In this document: positions 38,935 to 46,177 of the stretch, piece by piece | Layout of the letters: each line of letters opens with the position of its first letter | Numbering within the stretch: position 1 is the stretch's first letter | Assembly (NCBI GenBank): GCA_002309765.1 | Contig: DBXY01000044.1 | Span: forward strand, 1 to 60,173 | DNA length: 60,173 nt | Reading direction: 5' to 3' | Source: Verrucomicrobia bacterium UBA1200 | GTDB lineage: Bacteria; Verrucomicrobiota; Kiritimatiellia; RFP12; UBA1067 | Notes under the pieces: generated by a model | The model's input: only the letters and a program-made list of their open reading frames with translations | Told to the model about the DNA's origin: nothing | Databases searched by the model: none | Position numbers and translations under genes: made by a program

Positions 38935-39606
38935 TCACACCAGCAAACCGTCGCGCAATTCCAGACAACGGTCGCAAAGATTCGCGGTCTCGGGCGAATG
39001 CGTGACCATCACCACCGCCAGCCTGCCGGAACCGGAGAGCGAAAAGAGCAGATCCATGACCTGGCCACCCGTGGCCCGGTCCAGATTGCCGGTCGGCTCG
39101 TCGGCCAAAATAACATCCGGCTCGTTCATCAAAGCCCGCGCAATGGCCACGCGTTGCTGCTCGCCGCCCGAAAGTTCCAGCGGCTTGTGGGTGGATCGGT
39201 CGGATAGCCCCACTTGGCTCAACAATGACAAGGCGCGGTCGCGCATCTGCCGCCGCGTTAGACTGGTCACGCCGGTCAACGCCGGCAGCATGACATTCTC
39301 GGTAACATCCATCTCGGGCAACAGATGGTAAGCCTGAAAAACAAAACCGATTTTGGCGGCACGGATGGCGGCGCACTGGAACTGGCTGCCGAAATAAAGC
39401 TCCCGCCCGTCCACCTCCACCGAACCGCTGTCCGGCTTGTCGAGTCCGCCCAACACATGCAAAAGGGTGCTTTTGCCGGCACCGCTGCGTCCGACAATCG
39501 CCACCCGCTCCCCGGCGCTGACGCTGATCGACGCGCCCTTCAACACCTCAACGATTTTGTGGGGCAAATGGTACGTCTTGAACAAATTTGTCGCCTTGAG
39601 AATCAT
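38935..39606 (-). CDS. lolD: Lipoprotein-release ABC transporter ATPase LolD
   Basis: Cytoplasmic ATPase that powers LolC/E permeases to extract lipoproteins from the inner membrane. The 223 residues contain Walker A GRSGAGKST (about 38-46), Q-loop VFQAYHLLPEM typical of LolD/MacB, signature LSGGEQQR (about 142-149) and Walker B VILADEPTGNLD. It sits 14 bases downstream of an exported proline-rich protein, which itself follows the permease, so the three genes form one unit. Only one permease gene is seen, so it probably works as a homodimeric LolC-type system. Confidence 0.93.
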   Translation of the reverse strand: MILKATNLFKTYHLPHKIVEVLKGASISVSAGERVAIVGRSGAGKSTLLHVLGGLDKPDSGSVEVDGRELYFGSQFQCAAIRAAKIGFVFQAYHLLPEMDVTENVMLPALTGVTSLTRRQMRDRALSLLSQVGLSDRSTHKPLELSGGEQQRVAIARALMNEPDVILADEPTGNLDRATGGQVMDLLFSLSGSGRLAVVMVTHSPETANLCDRCLELRDGLLV

Positions 39607-39620
39607 ACGCCACCGTCAAA

Positions 39621-40559
39621 TCACATGAAATCCCGCAGGAAAAGCTTGTCTTCCTCCAGCTGCAGCCGCTTCCATGCCTTGGTCTGCCGGGTAACTTCGT
39701 CCGCCTGCCGCTCGAAATCGTCGGGATAAAGTTTCTGGGCCCGCTCGCGGATTTTGGCGGCGACATCCGGCGGCACTGGAATGTCAAACTTGTCGGCCGG
39801 CGGCGCGACCACCTTCGGTTCCCCCGTTTCCGGCGGAACAACCGGTTCTTGCGGGGCGGCCGTTTCCGGAGGCGTGACCTTTGCAGGCGGCGCGGCCGGA
39901 TCTTTTTCTACGGTTTTTGCTTCGCCTTTGGGATCCTGAACGGGTTTAGGTTCCGCCAATTCCGGCTTTTTTGTCGGCGGCTCTTCCTCGGGAGCGTCGT
40001 TTTCGTCCGCCCCGTCATCCACAAACAACCGCTTACCGGGCGAATGCAAACCGGGAAATACCGGCTCCCAAGCGTTGCGCTGCCACGCGCCGCTACTGCA
40101 AAAAATCTTGAAAATCCGGCCGTTGCGCAACAGACGCACCACCACGCCGCGGACTTTTCGAAACTTTTCCACATTCGGGTTGTATCCGTTTTTAGGCGGG
40201 TTTTTCGGACAGAAAAAACGAATGGAGGAGGTTCGTCCTGGAGACACGGCGAGCGAATTGGTGATGGAATAGCGGGGCGAGGTGTCCTTGCCGCCCGAAA
40301 TCATCGGTATCATCTCGACCTGAATATTCGCCTCCTCCTTGCCGTTCCACACGCATTCCACCAAATAAATCGCGTACTGGCGCCCGTCGCGACGCATCTC
40401 TTTCGACTCCGGGTTCCCGGTAACATGGCCCTTGGAGCTGACGCGCAAGACGCAAGGGTTAGCGCGGGAAAAACGCAGGTCTTCCGCGTTCTGCGCCGCG
40501 GCGGCGGCCGCCCAAACCAGCGCCAGCAAAAACAACGCCTCTTTTATCCGTCGCAACAT
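39621..40559 (-). CDS. Exported proline-rich hypothetical protein between lolC and lolD
   Basis: The 312-residue product has a signal peptide (MLRRIKEALFLLALVW, cut near AAAQ). A beta-rich N-terminal domain (about 25-165) is followed by a linker dense in Pro, Glu and Lys (EEEPPTKKPELAEPKP, about 190-270) and a charged helical C-terminus. I do not recognise the family. The lolC stop TAA overlaps an ATG at 40577, which is an alternative start six codons earlier; 40559 is closer to a GAAGAAGAG purine run. Its place inside the Lol unit suggests a periplasmic accessory factor for lipoprotein handling or peptidoglycan spanning; this is inference. Confidence 0.7.
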   Translation of the reverse strand: MLRRIKEALFLLALVWAAAAAAQNAEDLRFSRANPCVLRVSSKGHVTGNPESKEMRRDGRQYAIYLVECVWNGKEEANIQVEMIPMISGGKDTSPRYSITNSLAVSPGRTSSIRFFCPKNPPKNGYNPNVEKFRKVRGVVVRLLRNGRIFKIFCSSGAWQRNAWEPVFPGLHSPGKRLFVDDGADENDAPEEEPPTKKPELAEPKPVQDPKGEAKTVEKDPAAPPAKVTPPETAAPQEPVVPPETGEPKVVAPPADKFDIPVPPDVAAKIRERAQKLYPDDFERQADEVTRQTKAWKRLQLEEDKLFLRDFM

Positions 40560-40576
40560 AACTCTTCTTCGCTCCA

Positions 40577-41803
40577 TTAACTGTCGTGCAAAGCCTTTAC
40601 GGGATCCATCCGGGACGCTCGCCAGGCGGGTATGAAACTGGCCACCGTGCAAAACAGAATCACCGACACCGCGACATCCGCCACCTCTTTAGGTATCACC
40701 CGCCAAGGGATCTCCGAAAGCCCGTAAACCGATTTCGGGAACACCTCCACACCCAAACGGGCCAAGCCGTCCACCATGTTCTGCAGGTTGTTGAGCACTA
40801 AAAACGCGACCCCGATGCCCAATACCGTGCCGATCAAACACTGGATCCAGCCGTGCAACACAAAAGCCATCATCACCTGATGCGGGGAAAAACCAAGCGC
40901 CTTCAACAATCCGATCTCGTCGGTCTTTTGCACGGTCAACACGATCAGCGTGTTGGTCACGCAGAAAATCGCCACAATGGTGATGAACATCAGCAGCATC
41001 ACCATCATGTTCTTCTCCACCGCCAAGGCGTTGAACAGCTGGCTGTCCACTTCCTGCCAAGTCTGGACCCGGAACGAAGGTGCAAGGGTTCGGACATCGG
41101 ACACCACCTTGGAGAACCGCTTGACATTCTGCGGCGCATCGGCCTTAAGATGGATAGAATACGCCCCGGAGGTGATCCCCATCAAGTCGCGGGCGACATC
41201 AAGCGAGGTAATCACGAACTCGGAGTCGAAATCCCGTTGGCCCGAATCGAAAATCCCGGTTATTCTGAGTCGCTCCGGAAGATACAGCTCGTCCTTGCTG
41301 ACCAGATTCATCGGTGAATAAACGAAAATCTCGTCGCCGATCCCGACCCGCAGCGTGTGCGCCAAGTCGCAACCGACCACAATCGAGTCGCCCTCCAACT
41401 CCAGCGGGCCGTGCAGCATCTGCTCCAGCTTCATCACCTTGGTAATCCGCTTCGGGTCAACCCCCAACAGAATCGGCGCGACCACGGAACGACGGTGTTC
41501 CACCATCACCCGCGTCTCCAACCCCGGAGTTGCGGCAACCACCCCGTCTACCTGCTCCAACCGGCGGCAGACCTCCTCTTCGCCGTGGATAATTGTTCCG
41601 CCTAACGGGGAAAGCACAATGTGGGGCTTGAATTCAAGGATCTTCTGCTCCCACATATCCCCGAAACCGGTCATGACCGCCCGGACGATAATCACAATTG
41701 CGACGCCGAGTATCACGCCCAAAACGGATATCAGCGTCACAATCGATGAGAACGATCTTTTGGGCCTCAGGTACTTAAGGGCCAAAAACAGCGGAAACGG
41801 CAT
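40577..41803 (-). CDS. lolC: Lipoprotein-release permease LolC/LolE-type
   Basis: Inner-membrane subunit of the Lol exporter. The 408 residues show the N-terminal first helix with LALKYLRPKRSFSSIVTLISVLGV, the MacB-type periplasmic domain (about 50-260), and the FtsX-like three-helix permease at the C-terminus ending RASRMDPVKALHDS. This is the standard LolCE arrangement. Its start lies 5 bases after the stop of the toroid protein, so it is cotranscribed with the ExbBD cluster. LolC and LolE cannot be told apart; only one such gene exists here. Confidence 0.9.
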   Translation of the reverse strand: MPFPLFLALKYLRPKRSFSSIVTLISVLGVILGVAIVIIVRAVMTGFGDMWEQKILEFKPHIVLSPLGGTIIHGEEEVCRRLEQVDGVVAATPGLETRVMVEHRRSVVAPILLGVDPKRITKVMKLEQMLHGPLELEGDSIVVGCDLAHTLRVGIGDEIFVYSPMNLVSKDELYLPERLRITGIFDSGQRDFDSEFVITSLDVARDLMGITSGAYSIHLKADAPQNVKRFSKVVSDVRTLAPSFRVQTWQEVDSQLFNALAVEKNMMVMLLMFITIVAIFCVTNTLIVLTVQKTDEIGLLKALGFSPHQVMMAFVLHGWIQCLIGTVLGIGVAFLVLNNLQNMVDGLARLGVEVFPKSVYGLSEIPWRVIPKEVADVAVSVILFCTVASFIPAWRASRMDPVKALHDS

Positions 41804-41808
41804 AAGGC

Positions 41809-43500
41809 TTAAAGATCGCCGACCTCAATCGTGATCTCTCCCCCTTTGGCATCGTCCGACGCGGAAACGATTTCCTCGTCTACCTGCACTGCCTCTTTGC
41901 TGGTGGTCGGGAGATAACGGTAGTACACCATCAACTGAAGCGCCGCAAGGCAAGTGTCCATCACCGGACGGTCGGAGTGCTGGTCCACATTGACCCAGTG
42001 GCCGATATCATACTTCTTGCCCTTGAACTCGTACTTGTCCTTCTCGACAATCTGAGTCTGCACATACGGCCCCTTCATAGCGTTGTTCCACTTGGTCCAG
42101 TGGCTGCCGCCCTCGTGGAACTTGCACTGCGTGGCATAATAGTAATAGTACTGCGCTGAGTTCATGTAGAACTTACGCTCCGCCTCCGGGAACGCCTTGT
42201 TGGCCAAAGCCCGCTTCTTGGCCGCCTCGTCCGTGCCGCCGCCCAACGCCTTGAGCGCTTCCTGGGAGGAGAAACTGGGCGTCCAAGAGTCAATCACCTT
42301 CTGGCCGTTGCGGACATCCTTGTCGTTACCGGCGCCGAGCAACAGCATGCAAAGCGTACCAACGCTGGTGAGGCCACCGCCCTGCGAGGGGCTGGTGTAG
42401 CCGAAACCGCCGTTGGGGTGCGCGTTCTTTTTGAAGCCCTTGATGGCGAGCTTGATCGCCTTTTCCAGCCCTTCGGGGTGGAGGTTGGCCAATTTGGCGG
42501 CCTTCAACGCCTGGGCGCACCACCCCATGTACGAGGTGTCGTCACGATACTTTCCGTCCCCTTCCGGTCCAGGATTGAGCTTGTAAGTCCAGCCGCCGGT
42601 CGGATGCTGGCCCTTGATAATCTCCAACACCGCCTTTTCCGCCGCGTACTTCACATCCGGATGGGCCGTCATTCCGTATGCCTCGCAAAGCGCGTAAGAG
42701 GCGATCGGATGGGCGTACTGGTTGCCGTCCATGTGCTTGAACCGCCCGTTGCCCTCCTGGTTGGTCAGCAGGAACTGGATGGCCTTTTGCACCGTTTCTC
42801 CGAACTCCTCGGAGTCGCCGGGTTTCTCACCGTGGGCAAGAAAAGTCAGAATCGCCAACCCGCACATCGCGGTGCGCTGCCCGCCCCACGAACCGTCGGA
42901 ATGCTGGTTCTTCTTCAGCCAGCGCAAGGCGCGCATCACCGCCGCCTCGGTCGCGCCGGAGCCGCCCATACGTCCGAGCATGGAACCGCGAACGCCGGTA
43001 TTTCGGGTGGCACCGAAGACGTTCTTCAACACCACCGGGCTTTTGGTGATCATGGCGGCGTCAAATTCCGCCGGCTTGGGGCTCATCGGCTGGTTCTCGG
43101 CCACCGGGGAGTCGATATTCACGTTCGGGGTCTCGATCGGCACGTCGATATCCACCTCCGGCGGCGGCTCTTCCGGCGGCGGCTCCTCAATCTTGTCCAA
43201 ATCCTTGAACTCCTCGGCCTCCATCATCTCTACCTGGATTTCGCGCTCGTTGCTGGCCGTGGTGGCGGACATCACAATCAAAACCAACACCGCCACCACC
43301 GGAATGATAATCGCGGCCGCCGGCGCCGAGAGACGCTGCAACTCAATAATGGCGGCCTTGTATTCCTTGGAATCGCGGGGCGATTTGATACCTTCAAACA
43401 GGATTTTCAGCCGCTGGCGCAGCGTAATGTCCTGATACATCTCATCGATTTCTTTGAGATGCTGGTCGGTCAAATCCATTCCGTTCAAATCATCGCTCAT
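41809..43500 (-). CDS. TonB-like membrane protein fused to an alpha/alpha-toroid (squalene cyclase-type repeats)
   Basis: The 563-residue product has a cytoplasmic N-terminus (about 1-58), one membrane helix (AAAIIIPVVAVLVLIVM, about 60-82) and a periplasmic Pro-Glu stretch (IEEPPPEEPPPEVDI, about 102-116) as in TonB. Instead of a TonB C-terminal domain it carries a prenyltransferase/squalene-oxidase type toroid (about 170-540) with repeats such as KKNQHSDGSWGGQRTA, TNQEGNGRFKHMDG and GQHPTGGWTYKLN. No DxDD cyclase motif was found, so a binding rather than catalytic role is more likely. Neighbours are exbB and two exbD genes upstream, lolC downstream. The start at 43500 has a GGAGG site; the longer frame to 43566 is rejected. 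It may transmit proton-motive force to an envelope partner. Confidence 0.8.
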   Translation of the reverse strand: MSDDLNGMDLTDQHLKEIDEMYQDITLRQRLKILFEGIKSPRDSKEYKAAIIELQRLSAPAAAIIIPVVAVLVLIVMSATTASNEREIQVEMMEAEEFKDLDKIEEPPPEEPPPEVDIDVPIETPNVNIDSPVAENQPMSPKPAEFDAAMITKSPVVLKNVFGATRNTGVRGSMLGRMGGSGATEAAVMRALRWLKKNQHSDGSWGGQRTAMCGLAILTFLAHGEKPGDSEEFGETVQKAIQFLLTNQEGNGRFKHMDGNQYAHPIASYALCEAYGMTAHPDVKYAAEKAVLEIIKGQHPTGGWTYKLNPGPEGDGKYRDDTSYMGWCAQALKAAKLANLHPEGLEKAIKLAIKGFKKNAHPNGGFGYTSPSQGGGLTSVGTLCMLLLGAGNDKDVRNGQKVIDSWTPSFSSQEALKALGGGTDEAAKKRALANKAFPEAERKFYMNSAQYYYYYATQCKFHEGGSHWTKWNNAMKGPYVQTQIVEKDKYEFKGKKYDIGHWVNVDQHSDRPVMDTCLAALQLMVYYRYLPTTSKEAVQVDEEIVSASDDAKGGEITIEVGDL

Positions 43501-43520
43501 ATCTCGCCTCCTGTTCCAAA

Positions 43521-43928
43521 TCAGATGCTGAGAATAGAAAGATTCGTCATGCCGTGCTTGGCACACACATCCAACGCCTGCACCAGATAGCGGTGCGGGG
43601 CATCGCCGGTGCTCTTAATGAGAATCATCGCCGTCTTGCTCAGACGGGACACCCGCTTGATGCGGTCGTCCAACTGATCCAACCGCACCGGCATTCCGTT
43701 GAAAACAAACCCCTGCGGACCGATTACGATGTTCAGCAAATCGTCCTGCTTGTCGCGCACACTGGTGTCCGGGTTTGGCGAGGGGCGTTGCGCGTTCAAC
43801 TTGGAAAAGATGTCATCCTGCTTGAGGGTGACCACGAAGAAAATCAGCAACTGGAACACCACGTCGATCATCGGCGTCATGTCCAGTTTTGGGCTTTCGC
43901 CCCGGTTCTGTTTACGCTTGTAAGCCAT
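43521..43928 (-). CDS. exbD: ExbD/TolR family protein (second copy)
   Basis: Small energy-transducing subunit anchored by one N-terminal membrane helix. The 135 residues contain LDMTPMIDVVFQLLIFFVVT, with the conserved Asp of the helix, then the periplasmic domain (LLNIVIGPQGFVFNGMPV). GGAGGAG precedes the ATG at 43928; the open frame to 44021 is not used. It follows the first exbD by 16 bases and precedes the TonB-like gene by 20. Two different ExbD copies suggest a heterodimer with one ExbB. Confidence 0.93.
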   Translation of the reverse strand: MAYKRKQNRGESPKLDMTPMIDVVFQLLIFFVVTLKQDDIFSKLNAQRPSPNPDTSVRDKQDDLLNIVIGPQGFVFNGMPVRLDQLDDRIKRVSRLSKTAMILIKSTGDAPHRYLVQALDVCAKHGMTNLSILSI

Positions 43929-43944
43929 TGGCTCCTCCTTGCCG

Positions 43945-44382
43945 CTACTTCTTGCTGCCGGCCTTAGCCTTATGCTCCTGGATAGCCACGAACGAAAGTT
44001 TCCAAATGCCCGCCTGGCCACAAATGTCCATGACTTCCTTCACCTGGCTGTGCTGGGTGCGATAGTCCGCCCGAATCATGCAGGGAAACTCGGTGCCATG
44101 CTTCGCAACGCGCGCCTTGAGCGCCGCAAGCAAACCGGCCTTGGAGAATCTCGCGTTGTGAACCGAGATGTTTCCGCGGCGGTCCACCTCAATCTCAAAC
44201 GTGGACGGCGGCTGGTTTTCATGGGTCAGGGTAATGCCGTGCTTGCCGTCCTCAAGGATAATGTCCTTGTTGAAGTCGGCCGTCATCTTGAGAGTGACCA
44301 CGAAGAAAATGATCAGCTGGAACACCACGTCGATCATCGGCGTCATGTCCATCTCACACTGTTCTGATGCTCTTCTCGCCAT
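43945..44382 (-). CDS. exbD: ExbD/TolR family protein (first copy)
   Basis: The 145-residue product contains MDMTPMIDVVFQLIIFFVVT with the proton-path Asp, and a periplasmic domain with FEIEVDRRGNISVHNARFSK. GAAAGG precedes the ATG at 44382. It is distinct from the second copy: the membrane helix is nearly identical but the periplasmic parts differ strongly, so it is an old duplication. The C-terminus is rich in Lys (KAKAGSKK). It lies 80 bases after exbB. Confidence 0.93.
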   Translation of the reverse strand: MARRASEQCEMDMTPMIDVVFQLIIFFVVTLKMTADFNKDIILEDGKHGITLTHENQPPSTFEIEVDRRGNISVHNARFSKAGLLAALKARVAKHGTEFPCMIRADYRTQHSQVKEVMDICGQAGIWKLSFVAIQEHKAKAGSKK

Positions 44383-44462
44383 TGGGAATTCCTTTCACGC
44401 CAACGGCCAGAGACGGCCAACGCCGCCTCCGGCCCCAATCCCAATCGTAACCCCCGGCGGGA

Positions 44463-45257
44463 TTACACCTCTTCAACTTCAACGTGGCGCAGATCCTTGA
44501 TCAGCTCCATCGTCATCGCCTGCATCCGGAGAATTAGCCGGTTGGCGTTGTTGCGGATGCTGTAGTAGAAGGTAATGGACGGGATGGCGACGGTCAGACC
44601 GCCGGCCGTGGTCCACAGCGCCTGGGAGATGGCCAACGCCAACGCGCCGACGTCAGGGTCGCCGCCGGCCAACGATGCGAACGCCAAGATCATGCCCTGC
44701 ACCGTACCAAGCAGACCCAACATCGGGGCGAGGTTGGCGCACACCGAAATCCAGTTCAGATGCTGCATGATGCGCTCGGTTTCCAAATCCGCCGCCGCGC
44801 CGATCGACTCCTGAATGACGTCAAACCCTTCCTCCACATGCGAAAACGCGGCGGTCAGGATGTTGGCCATCGGGCCGGGCTCGCTCTCGCACGCCTGAAG
44901 GGCCTTCATCACGTCGCCCTCGGCCATCGCGGCCTTAACGTTGTCAATCAGCACCTGCGGGATAATCTTCTGCGGACGGATCAAGACCATGCTGTCCACA
45001 ATAAAGTAGATGGACGCGGCGCCGCAACCGAACAACGCCAACCACAACACAATTCCCAACCACCCGGAACCGGTAATGACCGCCCAAAAGCCGGTTTTCG
45101 GTTTCGCGGCCGCCTTCTTGGCGGCAGGGGCGGCATCCGGATTCGCAACTATCTCACCCTCGGCGGCGGGGGCGGCTGCCTCCTGGGCATAAACCGCCGA
45201 AACGTTGGACATGGTCAATCCTGCAAGCAAAACAAACGCTAAAACCACTCTCTTCAT
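44463..45257 (-). CDS. exbB: MotA/TolQ/ExbB proton channel
   Basis: Forms the proton-conducting pentamer that powers ExbD and TonB-type partners. The 264 residues have a signal-like N-terminus (cut near VYAQE), an Ala/Lys-rich linker (about 26-55), the first membrane helix (IVLWLALFGCGAASIYFIV), and the paired helices with LAPMLGLLGTVQGMILAF and the ALWTTAGGLTVAIPSI strand typical of ExbB. The exported N-terminus before the first helix occurs in ExbB of several groups. Promoter and upstream terminator suggest its own expression, separate from the TPR genes. Confidence 0.93.
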   Translation of the reverse strand: MKRVVLAFVLLAGLTMSNVSAVYAQEAAAPAAEGEIVANPDAAPAAKKAAAKPKTGFWAVITGSGWLGIVLWLALFGCGAASIYFIVDSMVLIRPQKIIPQVLIDNVKAAMAEGDVMKALQACESEPGPMANILTAAFSHVEEGFDVIQESIGAAADLETERIMQHLNWISVCANLAPMLGLLGTVQGMILAFASLAGGDPDVGALALAISQALWTTAGGLTVAIPSITFYYSIRNNANRLILRMQAMTMELIKDLRHVEVEEV

Positions 45258-45330
45258 CTTTCTTTCTCCTTGATGCGAATCGGCGCGATTGCCATCCGGC
45301 GACCACCCGAAAACCGACCCACAAACTTAA

Positions 45331-45360
45331 AGCATACCAAAAAATCGTTGGGTTTTGCAA
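45331..45360 (-). promoter_or_regulatory. Promoter of exbB, overlapping the upstream terminator
   Basis: Minus strand TTGCAA (45355-45360), 18-base spacer, TATGCT (45331-45336). The -35 box lies inside the terminator hairpin of the preceding TPR gene. Confidence 0.45.
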
Positions 45361-45365
45361 CCCAA
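45339..45365 (-). terminator. Terminator of the 264-aa TPR gene
   Basis: Minus strand TTGGGTT-GCAA-AACCCAA (45365-45348), then CGA and TTTTTT (45344-45339). It lies 3 bases after the stop at 45369. The stem is short (7 bp), so readthrough into exbB is likely. Confidence 0.65.
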
Positions 45366-45368
45366 AAC

Positions 45369-46163
45369 TCACTTCTTAGCCCACTCCGAATCGGGGTAAG
45401 AATCCTTCAGCTTGGTGCGCATCTTGTCGGCGCGTCCGCTCTGACTCATTTTCTCAAAGCATTGCGCCGCCTTGTACAGCGCCTCCGGCTGGACTTCCGC
45501 CACGTTTTGGTAAAGCAGCACCACGCGAAGATACCCGTCACGAAGCGCCTTGCGCGCCAAAGCCGGCGTGTCGCCGCCGGCAAGGATGACATCGCCGCGA
45601 ACCAGATGCGCAAAGGCAGAAGTGGTGCGGTCGGTCTCCTGAATGGCTTTCTCCGCCAGCTCTTCCACCGTGGAATTGCGGCCTTTCTTAAGCAACGCCT
45701 TCCAGTAGAAGGGCGCGCAGTAGCCACTGTAGGCGGCCGCCGGATTGGACTTAATCACCTGCTCGCAGACCTCAAGGGTCTTATCGACGTTGTCGGACTT
45801 TAGATACGCTTCGGCGAGATAACGGGTGGCCACCTCGTCCCAGTTCAAGCGCACATAACCGGCGGCGACCTTTTCAAGATCGGGGATGGCGGCCTGCGGG
45901 TTGCCGTTCTTGATCTGGTTGATGGCGGCCGCCAGCGCCGGAGGCTGGGGAACGTTTATGGATTTGATCTGGGAACCCGGCAACGCAACTTCCACATTTT
46001 TGCCTTCCTGAACGAAGACGTATGATTTGTCGCGTTCACGCCATTTGAAGGTGCCCTTCAGCTGGCGGTTGTCGGTGGTTGTAGCCACCCCGGCCACCTG
46101 GGCCAGCGCCGAACCGGCGACCACGGCGGCCGCCAACATCGCAAACATGAGTTTCTTCATCAT
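45369..46163 (-). CDS. Exported TPR-type protein, 264 aa
   Basis: Signal peptide (cut near ALAQV). The N-terminal part (GTFKWRERDKSYVFVQEG) looks like a small beta domain. The remainder is helical with tetratricopeptide-like pairs (LNWDEVATRYLAEAYLKSDN, ALYKAAQCFEKMSQSG). Such proteins are protein-binding adaptors in the periplasm. Two adjacent ATGs exist (46163 and 46160) after an AGGAG site; either may be used. It starts 14 bases after the large TPR gene and ends at a terminator before exbB. Function unknown; a scaffold for the ExbBD cluster is plausible. Confidence 0.75.
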   Translation of the reverse strand: MMKKLMFAMLAAAVVAGSALAQVAGVATTTDNRQLKGTFKWRERDKSYVFVQEGKNVEVALPGSQIKSINVPQPPALAAAINQIKNGNPQAAIPDLEKVAAGYVRLNWDEVATRYLAEAYLKSDNVDKTLEVCEQVIKSNPAAAYSGYCAPFYWKALLKKGRNSTVEELAEKAIQETDRTTSAFAHLVRGDVILAGGDTPALARKALRDGYLRVVLLYQNVAEVQPEALYKAAQCFEKMSQSGRADKMRTKLKDSYPDSEWAKK

Positions 46164-46177
46164 TTTCTCCTAAAAAA

